64,000 bases of DNA from Serratia liquefaciens ATCC 27592 (GCF_000422085.1 NC_021741.1:1240001-1304000), one strand, 5' to 3'. Counted from the stretch's first letter, positions 1 through 10,694 are shown. The notes: generated by a model from the sequence alone, not told the origin. A program made the numbers and translations.

Positions 1-900
<900 letters not shown>

Positions 901-921
901 CCGTTTAATAAGGATAATAAA

Positions 922-1647
922 ATGAGCTTTTTCAGTACCAGCAATATCTTGGTGCATATCCCGCTGGGCGCGGGGGGTTATGATCTGTCATGGATTGAGG
1001 CGATCGGCACCCTGTTCGGTTTGTTGTGTATCTGGTATGCCAGCAAAGAGAAAATCATCAATTACCTGTTCGGCCTGATTAACGTCACGCTGTTCGCGGT
1101 GATTTTCTTCCAAATCCAGCTTTACGCCAGCCTGCTGCTGCAGCTGTTCTTTTTTGTTGCCAATATCTACGGCTGGTACGCCTGGAGTCGCCAGACGCAG
1201 GATAATCAGGCCGAGCTGAAGATTCGTTGGTTACCGCTGCCGAAGGCATTGGGCTGGGCGGCGGTATGCGTGATCGGTATTGCACTGATGACCTTTAATA
1301 TCGACCGCGTTTTCGCCTGGTTGACGCAGGTTGCGGTGACGGTAATGCAGGGCTTGGGCCTCAGCGTGCAAATGCCTGAGCTGCAACCGGACGCCTTCCC
1401 GTTCTGGGATTCGGCGATGATGGTGCTGTCGATCGTCGCGATGATTCTGATGACGCGCAAGTACGTGGAAAACTGGTTGCTGTGGGTGGTGATTGACGTG
1501 ATCAGCGTGGCGATTTTTGCCTATCAGGGCGTTTACGCCATGGCGCTGGAATACGTGATCCTGACGCTGATTGCGCTGAACGGTTCCTGGCTGTGGATCA
1601 AAAGCGCCGGCAACAACCAATCGCGGCCTTTGTCTTCCGCACCTTAA
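922..1647 (+). CDS. pnuC: nicotinamide riboside transporter PnuC
   Basis: Inner-membrane carrier for nicotinamide riboside, feeding NAD salvage. The 241-residue product is hydrophobic throughout with about seven membrane segments and the family's typical stretch SWIEAIGTLFGLLCIWYASK near the N terminus (residues 23-42). An AAGGATAAT ribosome-binding stretch precedes the ATG. It lies just behind nadA and is followed by a strong hairpin, so nadA-pnuC forms a closed unit. Length and neighbourhood match E. coli PnuC. Confidence 0.95.
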   Translation: MSFFSTSNILVHIPLGAGGYDLSWIEAIGTLFGLLCIWYASKEKIINYLFGLINVTLFAVIFFQIQLYASLLLQLFFFVANIYGWYAWSRQTQDNQAELKIRWLPLPKALGWAAVCVIGIALMTFNIDRVFAWLTQVAVTVMQGLGLSVQMPELQPDAFPFWDSAMMVLSIVAMILMTRKYVENWLLWVVIDVISVAIFAYQGVYAMALEYVILTLIALNGSWLWIKSAGNNQSRPLSSAP

Positions 1648-1656
1648 AATATCGCC

Positions 1657-1687
1657 GGGGCGCCCTACAAGGCGCCCCGTTTGTTTT
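1657..1687. terminator. bidirectional terminator between pnuC and zitB
   Basis: An 8-bp perfect GC stem (GGGGCGCC / GGCGCCCC) with loop CTACAA is followed by GTTTGTTTT on the plus strand and by an AT-rich run on the minus strand. It lies between the convergent ends of pnuC and zitB and can serve both. Confidence 0.85.
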
Positions 1688-2648
1688 AATGATGATGCCC
1701 CAGATCGGAATGCGAGCCGGAATGTGAGTGGTCACTCGGCTCGGGAGCCCGATTAATTCCGCAGTCGGGCGTATCACAATGCTGGTATTCCATTTGAATG
1801 GTCACGTGGCCAATCCGGTAGTGTTCCAACAGATAGCCCTGAATGCGGCGCAGCAAGCCATCATGGTCATTCGGCGGTATCACCTGCGCATGCAACGTCA
1901 TCAGCTTCTGTTCACCAATCTGCCAGACGTGGACGTGGTGGATATTGCGTACTTCCGGAATATTCAGGCACAGGTCTTTTTGCAGTTTGGCGATATCCAC
2001 TTCCTGTGGCGTACCTTCCAGCAGCTCGTGGAAGCTCTCCTTCAGCAGCCGCCAGGCACTGCGTATCACCAGGCAGGATACCAGTACCGACAATATCGGG
2101 TCGATCGGCGTCCAGCCGGTGGTCAGGATCACAATCGCCGCGGCAATGGCACCCACCGACCCCAGTAAATCCCCCAATACGTGCAATGCCGCGGCCCGCA
2201 CGTTGATGTTCTTCTCTTCGCTACCGCGGTGCAACAGCCAGAAGGCGAACAGGTTAGCCAGCAACCCCGCTATGGCGATAATCAGCATTGGGGTACCCAT
2301 CACCGGCTGTGGTTCGAAGAAACGCCGTATCGCCTCCCACAGTATGAATACCACGATCACCAACAGCGCGGCGGCGTTGAGGAAAGCCGCAAGCGTCGTC
2401 AAGCGCAGATAACCGAAGGTATGGCGTGCATTGGGCTTACGCTGCGAGAAGTGCACCGCCATCAATGCCACCAGCAGCGCCGCCGCATCGGTGAGCATAT
2501 GGCCGGCATCGGCCAGCAGCGCCAGGGACCCTGAAATTAACCCACCGATCACTTCGGCGATCATGAATACCGCAGTGACTAAAAAAGCGGTCAGTAGGCG
2601 TTTACTATTACTGTCTTTCGGTAGGTGTACGTGCGGGCTATCCGACAT
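1686..2648 (-). CDS. zitB: CDF-family zinc exporter ZitB
   Basis: Proton-coupled zinc efflux across the inner membrane. The 320 residues hold six membrane segments; the metal-site motifs HMLTDAAAL and [11 protein letters not shown] carry the His/Asp pairs of the cation-diffusion-facilitator family, and His-rich ends (HVHLPKDSN at the N terminus, [14 protein letters not shown] at the C terminus) fit zinc delivery. The start codon shares its A with the stop of the upstream sensor kinase (TAATG), so translation is coupled to the two-component genes. In E. coli zitB stands without such a kinase; the coupling here suggests the two-component system or its promoter helps control zinc export (inference). 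Confidence 0.95.
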   Translation of the reverse strand: MSDSPHVHLPKDSNSKRLLTAFLVTAVFMIAEVIGGLISGSLALLADAGHMLTDAAALLVALMAVHFSQRKPNARHTFGYLRLTTLAAFLNAAALLVIVVFILWEAIRRFFEPQPVMGTPMLIIAIAGLLANLFAFWLLHRGSEEKNINVRAAALHVLGDLLGSVGAIAAAIVILTTGWTPIDPILSVLVSCLVIRSAWRLLKESFHELLEGTPQEVDIAKLQKDLCLNIPEVRNIHHVHVWQIGEQKLMTLHAQVIPPNDHDGLLRRIQGYLLEHYRIGHVTIQMEYQHCDTPDCGINRAPEPSDHSHSGSHSDLGHHH

Positions 2649-5600
2649 TATTCATCCTTATGATGCATAGCAATATACGACTCGTTAGCGCTGACCAGAT
2701 CATCCAGTTCTATCAGTATCTGTTCCACTAACGTACTTAGTTCAGTATAGGCGTCCTGAAGCAATGTTCCTTCACGACCGCTTTCCACCAATTGTTGGCA
2801 CAGGCTGGCCGCTGCTGGCAGTTGCAACATCAACAGGCTACCCTTAATGCGATGCGCGGCTTGCCCAAGCTGTAGCCAGTCCTCGCTTTGTGCCGCTAGC
2901 GCGAGCCGCTGTCGGTCTTGCTGCAGGGTTGTCAGCAGCGTTGTCGCCAAACGTTGGATCATCGGTCGGTCATTACCGGCCATATCGGCCAGGGACTGCT
3001 GAAGGTCAGTAAGGACTAACTGCTGCTCCAGCGCCTGGGGTTGCTGTGGCAACGCTTGGGCGAGTGCGTCCAGCGAGATGGGCTTGGTTAAAAAGCGATC
3101 TATGGCCACCAGCTCCGGCGGGATACGGGTAAATTCCTGCACGTCCGCCGAGCAGAGGATAATTTGGCAAGCCGGGCGTCGATGGCGTTGCTCGTCGCGG
3201 CGTATCAGCCTCGCCAGCGTCAGGCCATCCGGGCGCGGCATATTGTAATCAATGAACAGCAGATCAAACGGCTGCCGACGATGGGCTTTCAGCAGCGGAT
3301 AACCCTGCTCGAACAGCGTCGGCTGCAGACCGAAGTGGCGCAACTGTCGTTCCATCAGCAGGAGATTGGTGGGATGATCGTCAATCAGCGCCACGCGCAA
3401 ACTCGGCGGCGGCAGGTTGAGCGGCTTATCGGTTTGCTGTGTCGCCGAGTCAAGAGCAACCTCGGTGACCGGTACCGACAGGGAAACCTCAGTGCCGACG
3501 CCGAGACGCGAGTGCAACTCAATCCGTCCGCCCATTTGTTCGATAATTTCCTTGCAAATAGACAGCCCTAATCCGGTTCCCTGCACGGATACTCGCTGCG
3601 CACCGCGCGCGCGGTAAAACGGCTGGAACAGTTTGCCAATCTCATCGGCGGCGATGCCACACCCGCTGTCGGTTACCGTCAGCAACAGTTCCCCTAGTGG
3701 GGCAGACTGCTCACGCCAGCCGATGCTGACCTGAATACTGCCGCGCGGGGTGAACTTAATCGCATTATTTATCAGATTGTTAGCGACCTGAAGTAAACGC
3801 TCACCATCAATAAGAACGGCTGCGGGCAGGTTGTCGGCCGCACTCACGTTTAGCGTCACCGGGCGTTCGCCAATCAGCGGTCGGTACAGGGCGCTAATGT
3901 GGGCCACCCAAGGGTGCAGGGCTACGGCCTTGGGCGCTAAGGTTAACGAGCCGGTGGCCAGCCGGGCATGATCTTGCAAGTCATTGAGCAGGTTGAGCAA
4001 CGATGATGCCGAGCTGTAGATCACCGGCAGCCCCTCGGGCGTTGGCTGACGTTTCAGCTCTAGCTCCAACAAACCAAGAATGGCGTGCATCGGAGTGCGC
4101 AATTCATGGCTGACGGTAGCCAGGAATTTACTCTTCATTCGGTTTTCGGCTTCCGCATGCCGACGAGCCTGTTCAAGCACTTCACGTTCGCGCTTATCCC
4201 GTCTCTGCAGGATAAACCGGCGCAGGGTCAGCCCAAGCAGCAACAGGATTGCCGCAGCCAGCAGCGCCAGCAGCCACGTGGTTTGTGGCTGCATACGGTT
4301 TTCATTCACGGCGTCAATCAGGTTACTACGATCGACAATCCACTCATCGCGCAGTGATTGCAGCGTTTCCGACGGGATCTGCATCAGGTTTTTATCGAGG
4401 ATAGCCAACAGTAATGGCTGATCCTGCCGCACGCCGAACGCTACCGGGTAGGCAATATTATTGGCGGCGAACGCCAACTTTATCGCCCCGGAGTAACGAG
4501 ACAAAGCGACAAAGTTTGCCGAAATCACATTATCCACCAGCGCATCCAACTGGCCATTAGCCAGAGCGTCATACATGGCCTTACTGTCGGCAAAACGGAT
4601 CTGTTCTTCGTTGGCAGGCACCAGGCCTTGTGCCAGATCGCCTTGCAGTACGCCGATGCGTTTACCGGCCAGATCGCTCCAGGTGGAAATCCCGTTGTCG
4701 TGTTGGCCAACATACACCCCCCACAGCGAACGGTGGATGGGCATACTTGCGCTGTAGCGCGCTTTAACCCCACGCGCCAATGGCAACGCGGTGCGAAAGC
4801 TGGCCTGGCCGGATTGCACCAATTGATCGGCCTGTTCGGCATTGCGCGCCCACAGCGGAACAAAGCGCAACCCGGTGTTTTGCGCAATGATATTCAAAAT
4901 GTCGATGGCATAACCGCGCGCGCTTGCCCACCGGAACCGCGGTAAGCGAAGGGGAAGTTATTCTCGATGGCGGCGTAATAGACGGTGGGGTGAGTCTTCA
5001 CCCAGCTTTTCTCCATCTGCGTCAGATCGGCATTGCCGGTATCGAGATAGCTGGGGATCTTTTTACTCCAGCGGCTTTGGATGGCATTCATCAACTCCAT
5101 CGGGGTGTCGGCGATGGCCACGTTGAGGGTCTCGATCAGCGCCGGGTTGGCGGCGGCAAATACGAACGACAGGTTGCCGAGGTTGAGGGTACTTTCGATC
5201 TGATAAAGCTGACCGAGCTGCAGCTGGTCGATAATAAAGCTGGCGCTGGCTTCATCGGCAATAAAGTAGTCGCTGCTGCCATTGAGCAGGGCATACACCG
5301 CCTGAAGGTTGTTGTCATAGCGTTGTACGTGGGACGACACCGTCTTTAGCGCATTGCCGGCCTGCATATCGGTCAGGGTGCTGATCGCCACCCGGGCATT
5401 GGCGGAGTTGAGCATCACTTTGCGATCGTTGCTGCGATCCCGCAGTACGCGCAGGTTACTGACGTAATAAGGCTGAGAAATTTTCAGGCCGTGTAGCGCT
5501 TCGTTTTGTGGAATGCCGTACACCAGATCGACAGTCCCGTCATGCAGCGCTTGCTCGAGTTTCGCCAGATCGGAGAAGCCGTAGATCTGAAAGTGGATGC

Positions 5601-5865
5601 CGGTGACCTGCTGAACATAGCCCAGGTAGTCGGCATTCAGACCGTACAGGTCGTCATCCACAATAATGTTATAAGGGCTGGTATTTTCACTGATGATACC
5701 GATGCGCAGCGTCGTGTCGCGCCAGGGATTTTTCTCGCTGGCGATCAGCAGGTCGGGCGGGATATTCAGGTTGCTGACCAATTGATAACGTACCGGCTGC
5801 GCCGCGTGCGCCAGACTGCCGACGCACAGCAACATCGTTACCAGCAGCAAAAGCGCACGCATCAT
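2648..5865 (-). pseudogene. BvgS/EvgS-like hybrid sensor kinase, interrupted by a frameshift
   Basis: Two reading frames together make one unorthodox sensor kinase of about 1071 residues. The upstream piece (5865 to 4894, 323 codons) has a signal peptide, a periplasmic SBP_bac_3 domain and the start of a second. The downstream piece (4897 to 2648, 749 codons) has the rest of the second sensor domain, a membrane segment at residues 207-230, HisKA with His264 in FLATVSHELRTPM, HATPase (N box NNLINNAIKFTP; DSGCGIAADEIG), a receiver with Asp550 in LLFIDYNMP, and an HPt domain with His682 in AAHRIKGS. Removing two bases at 4915-4923 restores the family reading GQARGYAIDILNII. No PAS domain is evident, unlike BvgS. 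It overlaps its response regulator by 4 bp upstream and zitB by 1 bp downstream. It may be a true pseudogene, a phase-variable gene or a sequencing error. Confidence 0.85.
4915..4923. repeat. CG dinucleotide run at the kinase frameshift
   Basis: The run CGCGCGCGC lies exactly where the sensor-kinase frame is lost. One CG unit fewer rejoins the upstream and downstream frames without any other change, which points to slippage in this run as the cause. Confidence 0.7.
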
Positions 5866-6467
5866 GGCGCCAGCTCTTTAAACACCGCCACCAGCTCCAA
5901 CAGATTACTGGCGCCGGTCTTACGCAGAATATTCTTCTTGTGGGTACTGACGGTTTTGTTGCTGATGTTCAGCATCTCGGCGATTTGCAGATTGGACAAG
6001 CCTTTGCTGAGCAGCCCGAGCACCTGCAGTTCTTTTGGCGTCAGCAGTGTACCTTCTGCCGGTAGCGCCTCCTCGGTCATGGCGGTGGCGGGAAAGCTCA
6101 AGCTTCCATCCAGTACGGTTTCAATCGCCAGCACCAGTTCTTCAAGGCGGCTGCCCTTGTGCACAAATCCGTTGGCGCCGGCCGAATAGGCCATACGGGC
6201 GTAGATATCTTCTTCCTGTGCGGTATAGATCAGGATCGGTTGCTGCGGATAGTGGCGGCGGATTTTTTTCAATAATTGCAAACCGTCCACCTGTGGCAGA
6301 CCGATATCGAGGATCACCAGCGCAAAGTCGGCCGTGGCCAATTGGGCCATTGCCTGAACGTCGTCTTGCACCGCCTGCAGGTGAAAGCGGCGGGATGACT
6401 TGATTAGCGCCGCTTCCAGTGCGACATGAACCACCGGGTGGTCATCAACTAATAACAAAGAGGGCAT
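5862..6467 (-). CDS. NarL/FixJ-family response regulator, BvgA/EvgA-like
   Basis: Cytosolic transcription factor partner of the adjoining hybrid kinase. Residues 1-120 form a receiver: acidic pocket in LLLVDDHPVV, phospho-acceptor Asp in LVILDIGLPQVDG, and the conserved Lys in VHKGSRLEE. Residues 140-200 form a LuxR-type helix-turn-helix (LTPKELQVLGLLSKGLSNLQI). Its 201 residues are typical of the family. The stop overlaps the kinase start by 4 bp (ATGA), so response regulator, kinase and zitB read as one operon. It diverges from aroG. Target genes are unknown; zitB is the obvious candidate (inference). Confidence 0.9.
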   Translation of the reverse strand: MPSLLLVDDHPVVHVALEAALIKSSRRFHLQAVQDDVQAMAQLATADFALVILDIGLPQVDGLQLLKKIRRHYPQQPILIYTAQEEDIYARMAYSAGANGFVHKGSRLEELVLAIETVLDGSLSFPATAMTEEALPAEGTLLTPKELQVLGLLSKGLSNLQIAEMLNISNKTVSTHKKNILRKTGASNLLELVAVFKELAP

Positions 6468-6579
6468 GGCTTGGCTCGAGTAACAGTATCCTGGCCGTTA
6501 GCATAACGAAAAAGGAGCCACTGCGCTCCCCTGATGAAACAGCACAATCCACTGTTAATTTAGAGGTTCATTCGGCAGG

Positions 6580-6597
6580 TGGCAAAGGTGATTTACA
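6580..6597 (+). promoter_or_regulatory. candidate TyrR box upstream of aroG
   Basis: TGGCAA-N6-TTTACA matches the TyrR consensus TGTAAA-N6-TTTACA in 10 of 12 fixed positions, with a perfect right half. It lies 77-94 bp before the aroG start. E. coli aroG is repressed by TyrR with phenylalanine through such a box. I see no clear -35/-10 pair, so this rests on the box alone. Confidence 0.5.
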
Positions 6598-6673
6598 GCG
6601 TTATCCGCACAGGCTAAATTGGTTGGATCTATGCTCTGCGAAATACCGCCTCTCGATACCGAATGGAAAAGTT

Positions 6674-7726
6674 ATGAATTACCAAAACGACGATTTACGC
6701 ATTAAAGAAATTAAGGAACTCCTGCCACCGGTGGCTCTGTTAGAGAAGTTTCCGGCTACTGAACGTGCAGCAGAGACGGTGTCAAAGGCACGCAGTGCCA
6801 TTCATCAGATCCTTCGCGGCAGTGACGATCGCCTGCTGGTGGTGATTGGCCCTTGTTCAATCCACGATACCAAAGCGGCGAAAGAGTATGCCGGTCGCCT
6901 GCTGTCGCTGCGTCAGGAACTGAGCGGCGAGCTGGAAGTGGTGATGCGGGTTTATTTTGAAAAGCCGCGTACCACCGTGGGCTGGAAAGGGTTGATCAAC
7001 GATCCGCAAATGGATAACAGCTTCCAGATCAACGACGGTCTGCGTCTGGCCCGTAAGCTGCTGCTGGATATCAACGATACCGGTTTGCCGGCGGCGGGCG
7101 AATTCCTCGACATGATCACCCCGCAGTATCTGGCAGATCTGATGAGCTGGGGCGCGATCGGCGCTCGTACCACTGAATCTCAGGTGCATCGCGAGCTCTC
7201 TTCCGGCCTGTCTTGCCCGGTTGGCTTCAAGAACGGTACCGACGGCACCATCAAGGTTGCTATTGACGCCATCAATGCTGCCAGCGCACCGCACTGTTTC
7301 CTGTCGGTGACCAAATGGGGCCATTCAGCCATTGTGAACACCAGCGGTAACGGCGATTGCCACATTATTCTGCGCGGCGGCAAAGAGCCGAACTACAGTG
7401 CAGCGCATGTGAAAGAAGTCAAAGAAGGCCTGGTCAAAGCAGGTCTGCCAGCGCAGGTGATGATCGATTTCAGCCATGCCAACAGCAGCAAGCAATTCAA
7501 AAAGCAGCTGGAAGTGAATGCTGACGTTTGCAAGCAGATTGCCGGCGGCGAAAAGGCGATTATGGGCGTGATGATTGAAAGCCATCTGGTGGAAGGCAAC
7601 CAAAACCTGGAAAGCGGCGATCCGCTGGTTTATGGCAAGAGCGTCACCGACGCCTGCATCGGTTGGGAAGACACCGAAACCGTGCTGCGCGAGTTGGCAA
7701 CAGCGGTGAAAGCGCGCCGCGGTTGA
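6674..7726 (+). CDS. aroG: DAHP synthase, phenylalanine-sensitive type
   Basis: Condenses phosphoenolpyruvate and erythrose 4-phosphate to DAHP, the first step of aromatic amino acid synthesis. The frame is open upstream to 6419, but the product from the ATG at 6674 is 350 residues, exactly the E. coli AroG length and N terminus (MNYQNDDLRIKEIKELLPP). GGAAAAG serves as ribosome-binding site. Family motifs include VVIGPCSIHD, EKPRTTVGWKG, and the metal ligands in GPCSIHD and MIDFSHANSSKQ. A terminator follows closely, so it is monocistronic. Confidence 0.97.
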   Translation: MNYQNDDLRIKEIKELLPPVALLEKFPATERAAETVSKARSAIHQILRGSDDRLLVVIGPCSIHDTKAAKEYAGRLLSLRQELSGELEVVMRVYFEKPRTTVGWKGLINDPQMDNSFQINDGLRLARKLLLDINDTGLPAAGEFLDMITPQYLADLMSWGAIGARTTESQVHRELSSGLSCPVGFKNGTDGTIKVAIDAINAASAPHCFLSVTKWGHSAIVNTSGNGDCHIILRGGKEPNYSAAHVKEVKEGLVKAGLPAQVMIDFSHANSSKQFKKQLEVNADVCKQIAGGEKAIMGVMIESHLVEGNQNLESGDPLVYGKSVTDACIGWEDTETVLRELATAVKARRG

Positions 7727-7742
7727 TAAACCGATATTTATA

Positions 7743-7771
7743 GGGCCGCCTAAAAAGGTGGCCCTTTTTTT
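7743..7771 (+). terminator. terminator of aroG
   Basis: GGGCCGCC, loop TAAAAA, GGTGGCCC (one G-U pair) followed by seven T. Classic intrinsic terminator 16 bp after the aroG stop. Confidence 0.93.
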
Positions 7772-8000
7772 ATCTATTTAACTAAAAATATATAAATATT
7801 TTGTATTTTAAAATTTAAATCATTTTAAAAAATGATATTTATGTTTTTTATTTATTACTTATGACGATTTTAAGAATAAAATGTTTGCTGTCATCTGAAA
7901 ACTATGATTACATAGCCCGCTTTCTATATTCCGTTAAGCTGTTCCCTTTATTTGCGAGGGGACATGGAACGTTATTTATTACCTTCAGGATGAAAGGGTT
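7772..8000. other. very AT-rich intergenic region before the DUF898 gene
   Basis: About 230 bp of markedly AT-rich sequence with A/T runs, unlike the GC-rich flanks. I find no credible gene. Such tracts are favoured by H-NS and often mark transferred genes (inference); the promoter of the following gene must lie here. Confidence 0.5.
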
Positions 8001-9152
8001 ATGGCTGAAAACAAGTCGCAGCTGCAAGGGCTGCATCGTATGAAATTCACTGGTAAAAGTAGCGAATACTTTTTTATTTGGTTAACTAATATTTTCTTAA
8101 TAACGATAACATTGGGCGTGTATTCTGCCTGGGCAACGGTGCGCGAACATCGCTATTTTTATAATCATATGGAGCTGGATGGCGAAAAATTTGATTATCA
8201 CGCACAGCCATTGCAAATTCTCATCGGCAGATTATTGGTGGTTGCCGGTATCGTCATTTTATTCTTTCTTTTAAAAATGGCACCAAAGCAGGGATTAGCA
8301 GTATTGCTGTTATTGATGGCGTTGATTCCTTGGGGAATTATTCATAATTGGCGTTACAATGCCGTCATGTCAAGCTATCGCGGCGTCCGATTTAATTACA
8401 CTTGTCGTGTTTTGCGTACATATTGGGTTTTAATGCTGTGCCCAGCCCTACTGGGTGCTGGCGTTTATACCGCACTGGCGGTGTTAGCCGGTATCAGTAG
8501 TATCTTTGGATATGCCATTATGCTACTGACAGTTGTTATTTTGATAGTGCCAGCGTTGGCGCTGATCAACGGTATACTTTGTGCGATGCAATATGATCTG
8601 TACGTAAAAAACATGTACTTTGGTCATAGCCCGTTCGTCGTTAAATTGAAGAAGTTATCCTTTATAAAAATTTATCTTGTTAGTTGGTCAATTATCATAT
8701 TATTTTTGATTAGTTCGCTCGTGCTTGGCAGAACATTTTATATTTCCCTGTATCAGACGGTGGTATTGGGGAGGGTATTTGATGTATTGTCCTTGCTGCA
8801 GGATAATGGCGGTATTCTACTTTTGAATATGTTTGTATTACTGTTCGGTATCCTGATTGCCAATAGTTACTATACCGTGGCTCAGCGAAATTATCTTTAT
8901 AATCAAATGACGTTGAATACGAATATCAGGTTTCACTCTTCTGTGAAAATGTTCCCATATATGTGGTTGATACTGAGTAATAGCCTTATGACTGTACTCA
9001 CCTTAGGCTTTGCTTTCCCTGTGGCGAAAGTCAGATTTGCCCGATATATGGCGAACTGTACAGCAGTCGAAGGGGATCTCTCAACGCTGGATACGGCAAC
9101 TCACCAGATGACAGAGAACAGTGCAGAGGTTGAAGCTGTCGCAATGGTATAA
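8001..9152 (+). CDS. YjgN-like DUF898 inner-membrane protein
   Basis: Function unknown. The 383 residues contain about eight to ten membrane segments in two half-repeats, each starting with a family-like motif: MKFTGKSSEYFFIWLTNIF near residue 14 and, in the second half, LILSNSLMTVLTLGFAFPVAKVR written here only by position (about residues 329-350), which resembles the GVYSAWATVREHRYF stretch of the first half. This internal duplication is typical of DUF898/YjgN. The start at 8001 is preceded by AGGATGAAAGGGTT. Base composition is lower in GC than neighbouring genes, and the gene is not between aroG and gpmA in E. coli, so it was probably inserted here. Confidence 0.8.
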   Translation: MAENKSQLQGLHRMKFTGKSSEYFFIWLTNIFLITITLGVYSAWATVREHRYFYNHMELDGEKFDYHAQPLQILIGRLLVVAGIVILFFLLKMAPKQGLAVLLLLMALIPWGIIHNWRYNAVMSSYRGVRFNYTCRVLRTYWVLMLCPALLGAGVYTALAVLAGISSIFGYAIMLLTVVILIVPALALINGILCAMQYDLYVKNMYFGHSPFVVKLKKLSFIKIYLVSWSIIILFLISSLVLGRTFYISLYQTVVLGRVFDVLSLLQDNGGILLLNMFVLLFGILIANSYYTVAQRNYLYNQMTLNTNIRFHSSVKMFPYMWLILSNSLMTVLTLGFAFPVAKVRFARYMANCTAVEGDLSTLDTATHQMTENSAEVEAVAMV

Positions 9153-9180
9153 CAGATAAATCGTTACGCTAAACGATAAA

Positions 9181-9208
9181 AGCCCCTGGCCAAAACCGGG
9201 GGCTTTTT
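9181..9208. terminator. bidirectional terminator, DUF898 gene and gpmA
   Basis: AGCCCCTGG, loop CCAAAA, CCGGGGGCT then TTTTT on the plus strand; A/T-rich flanks on both sides. It separates the convergent ends of the DUF898 gene and gpmA. Confidence 0.88.
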
Positions 9209-9225
9209 AGATCACGCGGAGAAAA

Positions 9226-9978
9226 TTACTTCGCTTTACCCTGGTTTGCCACGGCGGCCGCTTTAGCAGCGATCTCGTCGGCATTGCCCAGGTAGTAACG
9301 TTTGATTGGCTTGAAGTTCTCGTCAAATTCATACACCAACGGCACGCCGGTTGGGATGTTCAGCTCGAGGATCTCGTCTTCGCTCAGGTTATCCAGGTAT
9401 TTCACCAGCGCACGCAGGGAGTTGCCGTGTGCAGCAACGATAACGCGCTCGCCGCTTTTGATGCGTGGCAGAATTTCTTCGTCCCAGTAAGGGATCACGC
9501 GATCGATGGTCAGCGCCAGACTCTCGGTCAGCGGCAGCTCTTTCTCGGTCAGCGCGGAATAACGCGGATCGTGGCCCGGGTAACGTTCGTCATCTTTGGT
9601 CAGCTCTGGTGGAGTAACGGCGAAGCCGCGACGCCATTGCTTAACCTGCTCGTCACCGTATTTTTCTGCGGTTTCAGCCTTGTTCAGACCCTGCAGCGCG
9701 CCGTAGTGGCGTTCGTTCAGTTTCCAGGATTTCTCAGTCGGCAGCCAGGCCTGATCCAGTTCGTCCAGAATGTTCCACAGGGTGTGGATGGCGCGCTTCA
9801 GTACGGAGGTGTAAGCAAAGTCAAAAGAGAAACCTTCGTCTTTCAACAGTTTGCCTGCGGCTTTCGCTTCGGTGCGGCCTTTGTCGGACAAATCAACATC
9901 ATACCAACCGGTGAAGCGGTTTTCGTTGTTCCACTGGCTTTCGCCGTGACGCACCAGAACCAGCTTAGTTACAGCCAT
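9226..9978 (-). CDS. gpmA: 2,3-bisphosphoglycerate-dependent phosphoglycerate mutase
   Basis: Interconverts 3- and 2-phosphoglycerate in glycolysis and gluconeogenesis. The 250 residues match E. coli GpmA; the phosphohistidine motif [10 protein letters not shown], the substrate loop [12 protein letters not shown] and the second catalytic histidine in [13 protein letters not shown] are present. AAGGAG precedes the ATG. A Fur-like palindrome lies 30 bp upstream of the start, consistent with iron control known for E. coli gpmA. Confidence 0.97.
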   Translation of the reverse strand: MAVTKLVLVRHGESQWNNENRFTGWYDVDLSDKGRTEAKAAGKLLKDEGFSFDFAYTSVLKRAIHTLWNILDELDQAWLPTEKSWKLNERHYGALQGLNKAETAEKYGDEQVKQWRRGFAVTPPELTKDDERYPGHDPRYSALTEKELPLTESLALTIDRVIPYWDEEILPRIKSGERVIVAAHGNSLRALVKYLDNLSEDEILELNIPTGVPLVYEFDENFKPIKRYYLGNADEIAAKAAAVANQGKAK

Positions 9979-10007
9979 AGCTTAACTCCTTAATAATCTG
10001 ACATTTC

Positions 10008-10026
10008 AATGATAACGAAAATCATT
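10008..10026. promoter_or_regulatory. Fur-like box upstream of gpmA
   Basis: Inverted repeat AATGAT-N7-ATCATT, centred about 39 bp before the gpmA start, resembles the enterobacterial Fur site (GATAATGATAATCATTATC). Iron repression of gpmA has been reported for E. coli. Confidence 0.6.
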
Positions 10027-10147
10027 ATATTGCCGCGGCCGGGGGCTCGGCAATCGATAGTGTTTAACCATAGCCAATTTCTTGCCGCAAAGTAAGTGCT
10101 GTTCTGAGGAAAAGCTGAATCGATCAGGCTGGTGCAGACAGGGAGTG

Positions 10148-10178
10148 CGGCACGGCGAAGGGAGATTCGGCCGTGCCG
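10148..10178 (-). terminator. hairpin downstream of psiF
   Basis: A perfect 9-bp inverted repeat (CGGCACGGC / GCCGTGCCG) with a 13-nt loop begins 14 bp after the psiF stop. No T run follows, so it may be a processing or attenuating stem rather than a full terminator. Confidence 0.4.
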
Positions 10179-10191
10179 TGGGGAAGGGCAA

Positions 10192-10530
10192 TCAGGCTGC
10201 TTTTTTCAGGCAATTGCTCATAAAGGTTTTGCGCTCGTCACCCTTCAGGCTTTTGGTCTTGGCGTCGGCGTTACAGGTTTTCATTTTCTGCTGCTGAGGA
10301 GTCAGCGTTTTGGTCGCAGCGGTGCCTTCGGATTTCAGGCAGGTGCTCATAAAGGTAGAGCGATCCGCGCCTTTCAGCGTTTTGCTGGTGGCCTGTTGAT
10401 TACAATCGGTCATGCGTTTCTGCTGCGCGGCCTGTGCCGGTGATGGCGTTTTTGCTGCGGTCTCGGCAGCCATCAGATTGGTGCTCAGCAGTAAACCCGC
10501 CAGTAATGGAAGTGCAGTAATCAGACGCAT
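10192..10530 (-). CDS. psiF: PsiF-repeat periplasmic protein
   Basis: Small exported protein of unknown function; the E. coli homologue is induced by phosphate starvation. From the ATG at 10530 (good AAGGAAC site) the product is 112 residues; the longer open frame to 10713 is not needed. A signal peptide (MRLITALPLLAGLLLSTNLMA) is followed by two PsiF repeats of about 33 residues, each with a spaced Cys pair and the core LKGxxRxxFMxxCLK. No Pho box is obvious in the short upstream region. In E. coli psiF lies elsewhere, near phoA. Confidence 0.85.
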   Translation of the reverse strand: MRLITALPLLAGLLLSTNLMAAETAAKTPSPAQAAQQKRMTDCNQQATSKTLKGADRSTFMSTCLKSEGTAATKTLTPQQQKMKTCNADAKTKSLKGDERKTFMSNCLKKAA

Positions 10531-10694
10531 AGGTGTTCCTTCAGCTATTGGCCGGCCGGGGTGGCCGAAAATTGTGACGTTGCACAAGGTGTTGTGCTTA
10601 TCACCGTAGCCTGATTCTAGTGCGCACTTTGGAATAAGGAAAGGCAGCCCTCGGCGCGGCAGCGGGGTAAAAAGGTAAGCATTTATAACAAACG

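Noticed and set aside
7861..8043. 60-codon frame upstream of the DUF898 gene
   Set aside because: It overlaps the start of the DUF898 gene out of frame, lies in AT-rich DNA and has no ribosome-binding site.
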